Source of the DNA: Novosphingobium sp.
GTDB taxonomy: Bacteria > Pseudomonadota > Alphaproteobacteria > Sphingomonadales > Sphingomonadaceae
Length of the DNA: 64,000 nt
Assembly: GCA_004211435.1 (NCBI GenBank)
Contig: SECS01000001.1
Location: 62,001 to 126,000 of the forward strand
Direction: 5' to 3'
Below the pieces are notes generated by a model that saw only the letters and a program-made list of their open reading frames with translations, had not been told where the DNA came from and did not search any database. Both the position numbers and the translations under genes were made by a program. Below are positions 25,976-35,346 of this stretch, piece by piece. Within the stretch, counting starts at the first letter, position 1, and each line of letters begins with the position of its first letter.

Positions 25976-27508
25976 ATGAGGCAGGTTTTCACGCTTTGGC
26001 CGAGCGAAGAGGCCATCACCTCGGACGGCGGCCTCGACGCAGACGGCATGCCGCTGTGGGCCTCACGCAACAAGGAACGGCCCCGCCCGCCGCGCTGGAC
26101 CAGACCGGACACGCGACGCCTTGCCGTCTTCGCCCTGATCCTCGCGGCAAGCGCGCTGCTGGCCCCGCAGCTGTCCGACGCCCCCCTCGCCACCCTGCTC
26201 GTCGCAGGCGTGGCGATCGTCCTCGCCGCCATCGGCCTGCGCGCCCACCGGCGCGCGATCGGCGCGCTGAACGAACAGCTCGACGGCAGCAGGCGCTGGA
26301 ACGAGATGCTGTTCGAACGGACCGGCATCGCGCTGTGGCGCGAGGACTGGACCGTGGTCCGCGACGAGGTGCTCAAGCTCCTGCGATCGGGCGTGAAGGA
26401 CATGCAGGCCCATTACGCCACGCGGCCCGATCAGCTTCGCGCCTTGCGCCGGGCGGTGATCATCAAGGACGTCAACCGCTTCGCCGCGATCCGCATGGGT
26501 GCGCCCGACAAGAAAGACATCGTCGGCCCGCTCGATCGGATCCTGCCCGATACCGACGGCACTTTCGTGCAATGGCTGGTCGCCTTCGCCCGCGGCGACG
26601 CGCTCTATCGCTCCGAAACCCACCTGCAGACACCCGAGGGCCCGGTCAACACGCTGTTCGCCGCCGGTCTGCCGCGCGACATGGACGACTTCGAGAACAT
26701 CATCGTCAGCGATCTCGACATAACCGAATACAAGGCCACCCAGGCGCGACTGGCGCAGGCCGAGCTCGAGGTCGCCCGCGCCGCGCGCGTCACGACCATG
26801 GGCGCTCTGTCCGCCTCGATCGCGCACGAGGTCAACTCGCCGCTCGCCGCGATCATCGCCAATGCCGAGGCGACGTTGCGCTGGCTGCGCCGCGACGATC
26901 CCAACCTCGCCGAAGCGCTCTCGGGCGTCGAGCATATCATCGAGGCCGCGGTGCGCGCCAAGGGCGTGGTCGAGCGGACGCGCGCCTTCCTCGGCAATTC
27001 GCCCGCCGACATGCAGCCGCACGACGTCGCCGGGCTGATCCAGGACGCGATCATTCTGGTCGATCGCGAGTTGTGCTCGATGAAGGTGTCGATCCACGTC
27101 GATACGACCGATCGCCTGCCGCGCGTGCTGGCCGACCCGATCAACATCCAGCAGGTGCTGATCAACCTCCTGCTGAACGCCGCGCATGCCATGGACGGCC
27201 GCTCCGGCCCGCGCGACATCACCGTCACCGCCCGGCAGGACGGCGCGCGCGTGCGCATGGAAGTCGCCGACCGGGGCCCAGGCATCGATCCCGAAACGAT
27301 GAAGCTGATGTTCGAGCCGTTCTATTCGACCAAGGCCGGCGGGATGGGCATGGGCCTGGCGATCTGCCGCACCTGCATCGCCGCGCACGGCGGACGGCTC
27401 TGGGCGACGAGCACGGTCGGCGAAGGCTCCCGCTTCCACTTCGACCTGCCGATCGCGGAAGCCGCGCCGGAGCCCGGCGCTACGCATTCGGCCGCCGCAC
27501 CGGCATAA
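25976..27508 (+). CDS. Membrane PAS-sensor histidine kinase (copy 2)
   Basis: This 510-residue kinase is paralogous to the divergent kinase next to it. It has two hydrophobic helices (about 47-64 and 71-89) and a sensor region with GIALWREDWTVVRDEVLKLL. His284 lies in SIAHEVNSPLAAI, with N-box NLLLNAAHAM, G1 ADRGPGIDPETM and G2 GGMGMGLAICRTCIAAHGG. The WxEDW motif in both sensor regions is a striking shared element that I could not assign to a named domain. The two kinase genes share a 212-base divergent promoter region, and catalase follows this gene. Both may feed the same regulators, or one may antagonise the other. Confidence 0.9.
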   Translation: MRQVFTLWPSEEAITSDGGLDADGMPLWASRNKERPRPPRWTRPDTRRLAVFALILAASALLAPQLSDAPLATLLVAGVAIVLAAIGLRAHRRAIGALNEQLDGSRRWNEMLFERTGIALWREDWTVVRDEVLKLLRSGVKDMQAHYATRPDQLRALRRAVIIKDVNRFAAIRMGAPDKKDIVGPLDRILPDTDGTFVQWLVAFARGDALYRSETHLQTPEGPVNTLFAAGLPRDMDDFENIIVSDLDITEYKATQARLAQAELEVARAARVTTMGALSASIAHEVNSPLAAIIANAEATLRWLRRDDPNLAEALSGVEHIIEAAVRAKGVVERTRAFLGNSPADMQPHDVAGLIQDAIILVDRELCSMKVSIHVDTTDRLPRVLADPINIQQVLINLLLNAAHAMDGRSGPRDITVTARQDGARVRMEVADRGPGIDPETMKLMFEPFYSTKAGGMGMGLAICRTCIAAHGGRLWATSTVGEGSRFHFDLPIAEAAPEPGATHSAAAPA

Positions 27509-27511
27509 TCC

Positions 27512-27523
27512 ATACTTTGGTTT
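27512..27523 (+). promoter_or_regulatory. Degenerate ATACC-nn-GGTAT box upstream of catalase
   Basis: ATACTTTGGTTT matches the dps box at 8 of 10 scored positions. TACAAT at 27542-27547 could be the -10 hexamer, but spacing differs from dps by about six bases, so the geometry is not the same. Confidence 0.3.
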
Positions 27524-27604
27524 GGTCTCAGGACCAGCGGGTACAATCGATCCGGCTCGAACCGGCGGTCTATCCTGGCGGCGCACCTCAGACAGGAGCC
27601 CGCA

Positions 27605-29062
27605 ATGCCGAGCGACCAGCCTCTATCGCACGCCAATGGCGCACCGGTGGTGGACAATCTCAACACGATGACCGCCGGCGCGCGCGGCCCCGCCCTGCTC
27701 CAGGACATCTGGCTGATCGAGAAGCTCGCGCATTTCGACCGCGAGGTGATCCCCGAGCGACGCATGCACGCCAAGGGCTCGGGCGCCTATGGCACCTTCA
27801 CGGTCACACACGACGTCTCCGCCTTCACCAAGGCCAAGCTGTTCGCCGAAATCGGCAAGCAGACGCCGATATTCGTGCGCTTCTCCACCGTCGCCGGCGA
27901 GCGCGGCGCGGCCGATGCCGAGCGCGACATCCGCGGCTTCGCGATCAAGTTCTACACCGAGGAGGGCAACTGGGACCTCGTCGGCAACAACACGCCCGTG
28001 TTCTTCTTCCGCGATCCGCTTCGCTTCCCCGATCTCAATCACGCGGTGAAGCGCGACCCGCGCACGGGCCTGCGCAGCGCGCAGAACAACTGGGACTTCT
28101 GGACGCTGCTGCCCGAGGCGCTGCACCAGGTGACGATCGTCATGTCCGAGCGCGGCATTCCCAAGTCCTATCGCCACATGCACGGTTTCGGCAGCCACAC
28201 CTTCAGCATGATCAACGCCGCCGACGAGCGCGTCTGGGTCAAGTTCCACTATCGCTGCCAGCAGGACATCGAGAACCTGACCGACGCCGAGGCGGCGACG
28301 CTGATCGGCGGAGACCGCGAGAGCCACGGCCGCGACCTCCTGGAAGCGATCGACGCGGGCGACTTCCCCAAGTGGACGCTGTTCATCCAGGTCATGACCG
28401 AGGCCCAGGCCAAGACCCATCGCCACAATCCGTTCGACCTGACCAAGGTCTGGCCCAAGGCCGACTATCCGCTGATGCCGGTCGGCGAGTTCGCGCTCGA
28501 CCGCAATCCCGACAACGTCTTTGCCGAGGTCGAGCAGGCGGCCTTCTCGCCGGCCAACGTCGTGCCGGGCATCGGCTTCTCGCCCGACCGGATGTTGCAG
28601 GCGCGGCTGTTCTCCTACGGCGACGCGCAGCGGTACCGGCTCGGCGTCAACCACCTGCACATCCCGGTCAACGCGCCCAAGTGCCCGTTCCATTCCTATC
28701 ACCGCGACGGCGCCATGCGCACCGACGGCAATCTCGGCGCGACGCTGAGCTACTATCCGAACGGCGCCGGAGTCTGGCGCGACAGCCCCGAACTGTCCGA
28801 GCCCGGCCTTCCCCTCGACGGCCCCGCGGCGCACTGGGATCACCGTGTCGACAACGATCACTGGGAGCAGCCCGGCGATCTCTTCCGGCTGATGACGCCC
28901 GGCCAGCAGCAGGCGCTGTTCGAGAACACCGCGCGCCAGGTCGGCGGGGCCTCGCTCGAGGTGCAGCAACGCCACGTCGACAACTGCACGCGCGCCGATC
29001 CCGCCTATGGCGCCGGCGTCGCTCGCGCGCTGGGCCTCGATGTCGCCGTCGCCGCCGAATGA
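27605..29062 (+). CDS. katA: Monofunctional haem catalase (small-subunit type)
   Basis: This is a 485-residue clade 3-like catalase. The distal His is in [17 protein letters not shown], the active-site Asn in [11 protein letters not shown] and the proximal haem Tyr in [19 protein letters not shown]. Length matches cytoplasmic small-subunit catalases and there is no signal peptide. It removes hydrogen peroxide. A four-to-six-gene train of small enzymes follows on the same strand with short gaps. It complements the exported KatG, so peroxide would be removed in both compartments. Confidence 0.95.
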   Translation: MPSDQPLSHANGAPVVDNLNTMTAGARGPALLQDIWLIEKLAHFDREVIPERRMHAKGSGAYGTFTVTHDVSAFTKAKLFAEIGKQTPIFVRFSTVAGERGAADAERDIRGFAIKFYTEEGNWDLVGNNTPVFFFRDPLRFPDLNHAVKRDPRTGLRSAQNNWDFWTLLPEALHQVTIVMSERGIPKSYRHMHGFGSHTFSMINAADERVWVKFHYRCQQDIENLTDAEAATLIGGDRESHGRDLLEAIDAGDFPKWTLFIQVMTEAQAKTHRHNPFDLTKVWPKADYPLMPVGEFALDRNPDNVFAEVEQAAFSPANVVPGIGFSPDRMLQARLFSYGDAQRYRLGVNHLHIPVNAPKCPFHSYHRDGAMRTDGNLGATLSYYPNGAGVWRDSPELSEPGLPLDGPAAHWDHRVDNDHWEQPGDLFRLMTPGQQQALFENTARQVGGASLEVQQRHVDNCTRADPAYGAGVARALGLDVAVAAE

Positions 29063-29087
29063 TCGCCGAAATGCCAGGGAGCCTGCC

Positions 29088-29801
29088 ATGAAACGCCTCC
29101 GTTCCACAATGACCGCAACCCTCGCGCTGGCGAGCGTCCCCGCCTTCGCCCAGCACGCCGGGCACATCGCTTCGCCCCCGAACGAGAAGATCGACGCCGC
29201 CTTCGACATCGTCCGCACCGAGGTGAAGAGCGAGGGACCCGACGTGGTCTTCCGCGTGCAGGTGCGCGGCAAGGCCGGGACGATCCGGCCGAAGCCGATG
29301 GGTCAGTTCGCGGGCAGCGCGGTCTATTCCTACGTCTGGCCGACCAGCCTCGACAGCGCCGGCGTCGGCTTCGGGAGCAAGCAGGGCATTCTCGCCCTGG
29401 CGGTGACCTTCCATCCCGATTTCGACGACGCGGCAGACGGCGGCGCCAATCGTCATGTCTGGCACCCGCACTGGGTCGTGCTCGTGCCCGACGACGCCTG
29501 CGGCAAGGGCTCGCTCAAGGTGAAGGACATTCCCGCCGGAACCACGCCGAAGGTGCCGGCCACCTGGCCCAAGGTGCCACTGCTGATCGACAGCCCGACC
29601 TATCCGACCACGCTGGCGACCGACACCGTCGAAGTCCGGGTTCCCGCCCCGGTGATCGGCGCGACCGCCGGGGTGAAGTTCGACGGGGTGACCTCCGCGC
29701 TCAAGGTCAACGCCAACCTGCACGCGCCGCTGCTGTGCATCTCGAACGTGTTCGACGTCGCCTCGGGCGACCTCAGCCTGCCCGGCACGATCGCGCGCTG
29801 A
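29088..29801 (+). CDS. Periplasmic protein of unknown function
   Basis: This 237-residue protein has a signal peptide (MKRLRSTMTATLALASVPAF-A). The mature part has no motif I recognise. It is rich in beta-strand-like segments and has a His cluster (QHAGHIA at the new N-terminus; NRHVWHPHWVVLVPDDACG in the middle) that could bind a metal. Two Cys residues (about 152 and 223) may form a disulfide. It starts 25 bases after catalase with a GGGAG Shine-Dalgarno and is probably co-transcribed. Confidence 0.8.
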   Translation: MKRLRSTMTATLALASVPAFAQHAGHIASPPNEKIDAAFDIVRTEVKSEGPDVVFRVQVRGKAGTIRPKPMGQFAGSAVYSYVWPTSLDSAGVGFGSKQGILALAVTFHPDFDDAADGGANRHVWHPHWVVLVPDDACGKGSLKVKDIPAGTTPKVPATWPKVPLLIDSPTYPTTLATDTVEVRVPAPVIGATAGVKFDGVTSALKVNANLHAPLLCISNVFDVASGDLSLPGTIAR

Positions 29802-29826
29802 ACAAACGCGAGACTGGAGACCGACC

Positions 29827-30522
29827 ATGGGAGACTATCTGACCATCGCCGTCGCCGACGGTTCGTTCCAGGCCTTCGTCGAGCGACCGGCCGCGGACAC
29901 CGCACCGGTGGTGATCGTGCTCCACGAAGTCTTCGGCGTGAACGACGACATCCGCGCAAGCTGCCGCGAACTGGCCGACCGCGGCTTCATCGCGCTCGCG
30001 CCAGACCTGTTCTGGCGCCAGGAGCCGGGCCTGGCGCTTTCGCACTGGACCGAAGCCGAATGGCAGAAGGGCCTCGCGCTCTATCAGGCCTATGACCGCG
30101 ATCGCGGCGCGCAGGACATCGCCAACGTCATCCACTTTGCGCGCGCGCTGGACGGCGCCTCGGGCAAGGTCGGCGTCATGGGCTATTGCCTCGGCGGGCT
30201 GATGACCTTCCTCACCACAGCGCGTCATGGCGCCGACGCGAGCGTCGCGTACTATCCGGGTTCGGCCGAGGACTACCTGGCCGAGTCGGACAAGGTGGAG
30301 ACACCGATGATCGTGCATCTGGCCGAGCAGGACGAATTCATCACCCCCGCCGCGCAGACCGCGATCCACGGCGCCTTCGCCGACAATCCGCAGGTCGAGG
30401 TCTTCGCCTATCCCGGTTGCCACCACGCCTTCGCGCGTCACACCGGCGTCCATTTCGACGCCGATGCAGCCGCGCTCGCCAATGGCCGTACCTGGAGATT
30501 CCTGGGCGAACGCCTCGCCTGA
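29827..30522 (+). CDS. Dienelactone hydrolase family protein
   Basis: This 231-residue alpha/beta hydrolase has a Cys nucleophile: GVMGYCLGG (Cys121), acid in EQDEFITP and His in [25 protein letters not shown] at residues 29-43 is the typical first strand of dienelactone hydrolases. The family cleaves cyclic dienelactones in chloroaromatic degradation, but many members have other substrates. No catechol pathway genes are nearby. It sits 25 bases after the periplasmic protein, in the run of genes that starts with catalase. Confidence 0.85.
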   Translation: MGDYLTIAVADGSFQAFVERPAADTAPVVIVLHEVFGVNDDIRASCRELADRGFIALAPDLFWRQEPGLALSHWTEAEWQKGLALYQAYDRDRGAQDIANVIHFARALDGASGKVGVMGYCLGGLMTFLTTARHGADASVAYYPGSAEDYLAESDKVETPMIVHLAEQDEFITPAAQTAIHGAFADNPQVEVFAYPGCHHAFARHTGVHFDADAAALANGRTWRFLGERLA

Positions 30523-30566
30523 AAATCCCGAGCCGCCTCCCCCTTCGTCACACAAGGACGCAGATC

Positions 30567-31397
30567 ATGCCTTTCATCGAAACCGCCGACGGTACCGAAA
30601 TCTACTACAAGGACTGGGGACCGAAAGAGGCCACGCCGATCGTGTTCCACCACGGCTGGCCGCTGACCGCCGACGACTGGGACAACCAGATGATGTTCTT
30701 CCTGGCCGAGGGCTATCGCGTCATCGCGCACGATCGGCGCGGGCACGGGCGATCGACCCAGACCTGGACGGGCAACGAGATGGACACCTACGCGGCCGAC
30801 GTCGCCGCGCTGACCGACGAACTCGATCTCAAGGGCGCGATCCACATCGGCCATTCGACCGGCGGCGGCGAAGTCGCGCACTATGTCGCGCGGGCCAAGC
30901 CCGGCCGCGTCGCCAAGGCCGTGCTGATCGGCGCGGTGCCGCCGGTCATGGTACGGTCGGACGCGAACCCCGGCGGTCTGCCGATCGAAGTGTTCGACGG
31001 CTTCCGCAAGGCGCTGGTCGACAACCGTGCGCAGTTCTTCCTCGAGATCCCGAGCGGGCCGTTCTACGGCTACAATCGCCCCGGCGCGAAGGTCGACCAG
31101 GGCGTGATCCAGAACTGGTGGCGGCAGGGCATGATGGGCGGCGCCAAGGCGCACTACGACTGCATCAAGGCCTTCTCCGAGACCGACTTCACCGAGGATC
31201 TCAAGACGATCGAGGTGCCGACCCTCGTCATGCATGGCGATGACGACCAGATCGTGCCTTACGCCGATTCCGCGCCGCTCTCGGCCGAACTGCTCAGGAA
31301 CGGCACGCTCAAGACCTATCGCGGCCTGCCGCACGGCATGTGCACGACCCATCCCGACGTGGTGAACGCCGACCTGCTGGCCTTCGTCCGCGGCTGA
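30567..31397 (+). CDS. Alpha/beta hydrolase, non-haem haloperoxidase/arylesterase type
   Basis: This 276-residue protein is of the cofactor-free chloroperoxidase/arylesterase group. It has oxyanion region [16 protein letters not shown], nucleophile GHSTGGGE, acid in [10 protein letters not shown] and His in [12 protein letters not shown]. Members are esterases that can also make peracids from peroxide and carboxylic acids (perhydrolase activity), which is notable beside a catalase. A GC-rich hairpin follows the stop, so the unit beginning with catalase may end here. Confidence 0.88.
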   Translation: MPFIETADGTEIYYKDWGPKEATPIVFHHGWPLTADDWDNQMMFFLAEGYRVIAHDRRGHGRSTQTWTGNEMDTYAADVAALTDELDLKGAIHIGHSTGGGEVAHYVARAKPGRVAKAVLIGAVPPVMVRSDANPGGLPIEVFDGFRKALVDNRAQFFLEIPSGPFYGYNRPGAKVDQGVIQNWWRQGMMGGAKAHYDCIKAFSETDFTEDLKTIEVPTLVMHGDDDQIVPYADSAPLSAELLRNGTLKTYRGLPHGMCTTHPDVVNADLLAFVRG

Positions 31398-31410
31398 CCG
31401 AGCCCCCCGC

Positions 31411-31442
31411 GCGGGCCCGGCCGCATCCCCGGCCGGGCCCGC
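31411..31442 (+). terminator. GC-rich hairpin after haloperoxidase-like gene
   Basis: GCGGGCCCGGCC (31411-31422) and GGCCGGGCCCGC (31431-31442) are perfect 12-base inverted repeats around an 8-base loop. No T-run follows, so termination may be partial or assisted. Confidence 0.6.
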
Positions 31443-31560
31443 CAAAGCTTGCCGACCAAACCTTCGTCTAGGCGTCGCGAGCCAAAGCGAAGGGCTAGCA
31501 TGCGCGCCGCTGCCGCATTCGGGCGGCGTCCCCGCGCGAACGCACGACAGGAGAACTACG

Positions 31561-32361
31561 ATGTCGAAGACGATCGTCCTCATCCACGGCGCCTGGCTGA
31601 ATTCGCGGAGCTGGGAGGGCTTCAAGGCGCGCTACGAAGCCGCCGGCCACACGGTGATCGCGCCCGACTGGCCCTATGACGATCGTCCGCCCGAAGAGCT
31701 GCGCCAGTCTCCCGCGCCCGAACTCGCGCGGCTGTCGCAGCGGCAAATCGTCGACCACTACCAGCGTATCATCGAAGCCCTGCCCGAGGAACCGATCCTG
31801 ATCGGCCACTCGCTGGGCGGCGTCATCGTCCAGCACCTGCTCGACCGCGGGCTGGGCCTGGCCGGCGTCTCGATCGACCCGGCGCCGACGCCCGGCGTGC
31901 CGCTCCATCCCCACGCGATCCGCTCGGCCCTGCCGGTGTTCATCGACCCGCTGTCCTGGCGCAAGGCCAAGGTCATGTCGCGCAAGTTCTTCGCCACGCG
32001 CTTCGCGCAGACCGCACCGGCCGCGCGCGTCGACGCGCTCTACGATCGTTACATCGTGCCGACCCCGGGCCGGGTCTACTGGAACGGCGTGATCGGCGCG
32101 ATGTCGATCCGCTGGGACAATCCCGACCGGGCCCCGCTGCTGCTGATCGGCGGCGAGATCGACCTCATCGCCGACGCCTCGATGACCGAGGCGATCTACG
32201 ACAAGCAGAAGCGCGCACCGTCGAAGACCGAGCTGCGGATATTCCCCGGCCGGTCGCACTGGACCTGCATCGACGAAGGCTGGGAAGAGGTCGCCGATAC
32301 CGCCCTGAGCTGGGCCCTCGCCCATGCCCGCGCGCCCCGATCGGCCCCGATCGCCGCCTGA
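31561..32361 (+). CDS. Alpha/beta hydrolase
   Basis: This 266-residue alpha/beta hydrolase starts with TIVLIHGAWLNSRSWEGF. It has nucleophile elbow LIGHSLGGVIVQ, acid in GGEIDLIAD and His in PGRSHWTCIDEGWE. The early HGAW motif is that of small esterases and lyases of the hydroxynitrile-lyase-like group. Substrate unknown. AGGAGAACTACG precedes the ATG. It follows the hairpin and a 115-base gap that contains a weak AAACC-TT-CGTCT match to the dps box and a TAGCAT -10-like hexamer. It then runs with wrbA and the next hydrolase. Confidence 0.83.
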   Translation: MSKTIVLIHGAWLNSRSWEGFKARYEAAGHTVIAPDWPYDDRPPEELRQSPAPELARLSQRQIVDHYQRIIEALPEEPILIGHSLGGVIVQHLLDRGLGLAGVSIDPAPTPGVPLHPHAIRSALPVFIDPLSWRKAKVMSRKFFATRFAQTAPAARVDALYDRYIVPTPGRVYWNGVIGAMSIRWDNPDRAPLLLIGGEIDLIADASMTEAIYDKQKRAPSKTELRIFPGRSHWTCIDEGWEEVADTALSWALAHARAPRSAPIAA

Positions 32362-32379
32362 CCCCACCAAGGAGCCACC

Positions 32380-32979
32380 ATGAGCAAGATCCTCGTCCTC
32401 TACTATTCGACTTACGGCCACGTCGAAGCCCTCGCCAATGCCGTCGCCGAGGGTGCTCGCCAGGAAGGCGCCCACGTCACGGTCAAGCGCGTCCCCGAAA
32501 CCGCGCCGATCGAGGTCGCGCGCAATGCCGGCTTCAAGCTCGACCAGGACGCCCCGGTCGCGACGATCGGCGAACTCGAGGACTACGACGCGATCGTCAT
32601 CGGCGCGCCGACGCGGTTCGGCCGCATGCCCTCGCAGATGGCAGCCTTCCTCGACCAGGCCGGCGGCCTCTGGGCGCGCGGCGCGCTCAACGGCAAGGTC
32701 GGCGCGGCCTTCACCTCGACGGCGACGCAGCACGGCGGGCAGGAGACGACCTTGTTCTCGATCATCACCAACCTGCTGCACTTCGGCATGACGATCGTCG
32801 GCCTGCCCTACAGCCACCAGGGCCAGATGAGCATCGACGAGATCGTCGGCGGCGCGCCCTATGGCGCGACGACGGTGGCAGGCGGCGACGGCTCGCGCCA
32901 GCCAAGCGAAATCGACCTCGCGGGCGCGCGACACCAGGGCGGCATCGTCGCCCAGGTCGCCGGCAAGCTGTTCGGCTGA
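32380..32979 (+). CDS. wrbA: NAD(P)H:quinone oxidoreductase WrbA-type flavoprotein
   Basis: This 199-residue flavodoxin-like protein has the FMN phosphate loop [39 protein letters not shown] and [20 protein letters not shown], all characteristic of WrbA. It reduces quinones by two electrons, avoiding semiquinone and superoxide formation. It lies 18 bases after the previous hydrolase, with a GGAG Shine-Dalgarno, in a block of stress-related enzymes. Confidence 0.95.
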   Translation: MSKILVLYYSTYGHVEALANAVAEGARQEGAHVTVKRVPETAPIEVARNAGFKLDQDAPVATIGELEDYDAIVIGAPTRFGRMPSQMAAFLDQAGGLWARGALNGKVGAAFTSTATQHGGQETTLFSIITNLLHFGMTIVGLPYSHQGQMSIDEIVGGAPYGATTVAGGDGSRQPSEIDLAGARHQGGIVAQVAGKLFG

Positions 32980-32986
32980 GGCGGCC

Positions 32987-33880
32987 ATGATGAAAACCGC
33001 CATACTCGCGACGCTGCTAGCCTTCGCTGCGGCGCCGACCCTCGCCTGGGCCGGCGCGGTCGACGCGCCCACCCGCTTCGTCGAGGCCGAGGGTCGCCGC
33101 CTCGCCTATCGCGCGGTCGGCACCGGCCGGCCGCTGATCCTGGCGCTGCGCTTCCGCGGGACGCTCGATTCCTGGGATCCGGCCTTCATCGACGCGCTGG
33201 CCAAGGACTTCCGCGTCATCACCTTCGAATACAGCGGCATCGGCCGCTCGACCGGCGCGCGCGCGGGGACGATGGAAGCCATGGTCGACGACGTCCGCGA
33301 CCTGGCCGACGGGCTCAAGATCGACCGCTTCGTGCTCGGCGGCTGGTCGATGGGCGGCGCCGTGGTCCAGGAAGCCGCAACGCGGATGCCCGATCGCGTC
33401 TCGCATCTCGTGGTCATCGCCGCCGGGCCGCCGGGACAGGCCTTCTGGGTGCCCGAGAAGGCCTTTCTCGACGCCGCTTCCAAGCCGGTCAACGATCTCG
33501 CCGACGAGGAAGTGCTGTTCTTCCGCCCCTCGTCCGAAGTCAGCCGCGCCGCAGCCAAGGCCTCGTGGGACCGGATCCACGCGCGCACCGGCGATCTCTC
33601 GCCGCCGGTCATCCCCGCCGCCTTCGCCGACCAGGCCAAGGCGGTGGCCGATTTCCGCGCCGATACGCACGGGGTCAGCCAGTTCCTCTTCACCACGCGC
33701 ATGCCGATCCTGGTGGTCGCCGGCGATCGCGACGTCTGCTGCCGGGTCGAGGACTGGTTCGCGCTCAGCGGCCGGCTCGCGACCACGCGATTGCTGGTCA
33801 TGCCCCAGGCCGGCCACGGGCCACAGCATCAGTATCCCGAGGAAGTCGCGGCGCAGATCGCGGTTTTCGCCAAGCCCTGA
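32987..33880 (+). CDS. Secreted alpha/beta hydrolase
   Basis: This 297-residue alpha/beta hydrolase has an N-terminal signal peptide (MMKTAILATLLAFAAAPTLA-WAGA), so it is likely periplasmic. The nucleophile is in LGGWSMGGAVVQEA, the acid in VAGDRDVCCRVEDW and the His in QAGHGPQHQYP. The usual HG oxyanion motif after the first strand is replaced by LALRFRGTLDSWDP, an unusual substitution. It begins seven bases after wrbA and ends eight bases before the converging MOSC gene. Confidence 0.85.
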   Translation: MMKTAILATLLAFAAAPTLAWAGAVDAPTRFVEAEGRRLAYRAVGTGRPLILALRFRGTLDSWDPAFIDALAKDFRVITFEYSGIGRSTGARAGTMEAMVDDVRDLADGLKIDRFVLGGWSMGGAVVQEAATRMPDRVSHLVVIAAGPPGQAFWVPEKAFLDAASKPVNDLADEEVLFFRPSSEVSRAAAKASWDRIHARTGDLSPPVIPAAFADQAKAVADFRADTHGVSQFLFTTRMPILVVAGDRDVCCRVEDWFALSGRLATTRLLVMPQAGHGPQHQYPEEVAAQIAVFAKP

Positions 33881-33887
33881 CCCGCGA

Positions 33888-34568
33888 TCATTCACCCTTG
33901 AGGCGACGGTCCCAGTTTTCGACTTCGCCGCGCTGCAGCCGCGCCTGGCCGATCTCGCGCCAGCGTTCGGGCAGGTGTTCGAGCGCGATCATGGCGGCCA
34001 GCGCCTCGCGGTCCAGCACGTCTACGTAGAGCAGGCGCCAGAGCCGCGCGATCGTCCAGTCGGGCGCGCGCCGGTCGACCAGTTCCAGCGCATCGCCGGG
34101 CGCGACCAAGCCCGGCTCGATCACGCGATAGTACCAGCCCGTGCGGCCCGACTGCTGCATCCGCAGCGCCATGTCCTTCACCCCGAAGCGCAGGTTGAGG
34201 CGGAAACAGGGCTGGCGGCCCTGGCTGACCTCGACCAGCGCCGTGCCCAGGCGAAAGCGATCGCCCACCGCGACCTCGTTCTCGGTCAAGCCCGACGTCG
34301 CGACGTTCTCGCCGAAAGCGCCCGGCCGAGCGAGCAGGTCCACCGCCTCGACTTCGTCGCGCCAGGCCGCATAGTGCTCCTGCGGATAGTGGTGCACGGC
34401 CTTGTCGGGTCCGCCATGATGGCGGGTGTCGCCCTGCTCGTCGCCGACGAAACCCAAGGTTTCGAGGCGGATCTGCCGGTCGACGGCCTGCTTGGCGATG
34501 CCGCTCGCGATGCCCTTGGGCCCCAGCGGGCGCACCGCCCCGATCAGAACATCGTCCACCCGGATCAT
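33888..34568 (-). CDS. MOSC domain protein (YiiM-like)
   Basis: This 226-residue MOSC-domain protein of the YiiM type has GDEQGDTRHHGGPDKAVHHY at the N-terminal side, FGENVATSGL and a conserved Cys in VSQGRQPCFRLNLRFG. A C-terminal three-helix region follows. MOSC domains use the Cys to bind the molybdenum cofactor. YiiM-type proteins reduce N-hydroxylated compounds such as 6-hydroxylaminopurine. The ATG at 34568 has an excellent AGAGGA upstream, so I prefer it to a GTG at 34586. Confidence 0.88.
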   Translation of the reverse strand: MIRVDDVLIGAVRPLGPKGIASGIAKQAVDRQIRLETLGFVGDEQGDTRHHGGPDKAVHHYPQEHYAAWRDEVEAVDLLARPGAFGENVATSGLTENEVAVGDRFRLGTALVEVSQGRQPCFRLNLRFGVKDMALRMQQSGRTGWYYRVIEPGLVAPGDALELVDRRAPDWTIARLWRLLYVDVLDREALAAMIALEHLPERWREIGQARLQRGEVENWDRRLKGE

Positions 34569-34592
34569 TTCGGTCCTCTTGTGCACCCGAGC

Positions 34593-35255
34593 CTAGCCGT
34601 GGCCGCCCTCCGCGGCGCCGAACATGGTCTTGGCATAGACGATGCCGATGCCATAGCCCCCGGCATATTTGCGCGCGATGCCCGTGGTCAGCCCATAGGT
34701 CTCGCCGCGCGCCCAGTCGCGCTGGAGCTCGAGCAGGTATTGCAGCGCCGTCAGCGGCCGCGCGCCCGCCTGGATCATGCGATCGATCGCGCGATCGTGC
34801 GCTTCGGCCGAAACGTCGCCGCAGATGTCGCTGACGAAATAGACCTCGAAACCCTGTTCGAGCGCGGACAGCACCGGGCCGACGATGCAGACCGAGGTCC
34901 AGAGCCCGCCGATCACGACTCTCGGCTTGCCGATGGCGTTAAACGCCGCGACGAAATCGGCGTCTTCCCAGGCGTTCATCGTCGTCCGGTCGATCACGCG
35001 CCGATCGGGAAAGGCCGCAAGGATCTCGTCGAAGATCGGTCCCGAAAAGCTCTCCGCCGCCACTGTCGTCAGGATCGTCGACACGCCGAAGCCCGCCGCC
35101 GCTTCGGCGACCAGGCCGGCGTTGAGGCGCAGCACGGCGACGTCCTGCGAGCGCACGGGAAAGGCCATCTGCGATTGGTGATCGATCAGCACGAGCGCGT
35201 GATCGCCTGGCGTGAGCAGCGACTTCGCGGGCGTGGCGACGGCGGTGACGGTCAT
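34593..35255 (-). CDS. Isochorismatase-like cysteine hydrolase (YcaC-like)
   Basis: This 220-residue hydrolase is of the isochorismatase superfamily. It has catalytic Asp in LVLIDHQSQMAF, Cys in GGLWTSVCIVGPVL and the cis-peptide region preceding it (KPRVVIGG). This Cys-containing set is that of amidase-like members such as YcaC, not true isochorismatase. Substrate unknown. It is 24 bases upstream of the MOSC gene on the same strand and has a perfect CATACC-TT-GGTATG palindrome 92 bases upstream. Confidence 0.87.
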   Translation of the reverse strand: MTVTAVATPAKSLLTPGDHALVLIDHQSQMAFPVRSQDVAVLRLNAGLVAEAAAGFGVSTILTTVAAESFSGPIFDEILAAFPDRRVIDRTTMNAWEDADFVAAFNAIGKPRVVIGGLWTSVCIVGPVLSALEQGFEVYFVSDICGDVSAEAHDRAIDRMIQAGARPLTALQYLLELQRDWARGETYGLTTGIARKYAGGYGIGIVYAKTMFGAAEGGHG

Positions 35256-35346
35256 CGGGCTCTCCTCGCGGGTCGGAAGCGCCCCCGCGCCAGGATGATC
35301 GATGAGAGCGCCCGATGCGCCAACCTGTCCCCGCGCGTGGGATCGG

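Noticed and set aside
13900..29060. EcfG general-stress promoters (GGAAC-n16/17-GTT) before dps, katG and katA
   Set aside because: I looked for this pattern because it is usual for stress genes in this class of bacteria, but found no convincing instance in these gaps.
31458..31501. AAACC-TT-CGTCT plus TAGCAT as a fifth copy of the dps-type box
   Set aside because: Three of ten core positions differ. The spacing to the -10-like hexamer is similar to dps, but the match is too weak to list as a site.
34593..35255. True isochorismatase with siderophore synthesis
   Set aside because: The active-site set is that of Cys-hydrolase/amidase-like members, and no siderophore biosynthesis genes are nearby.
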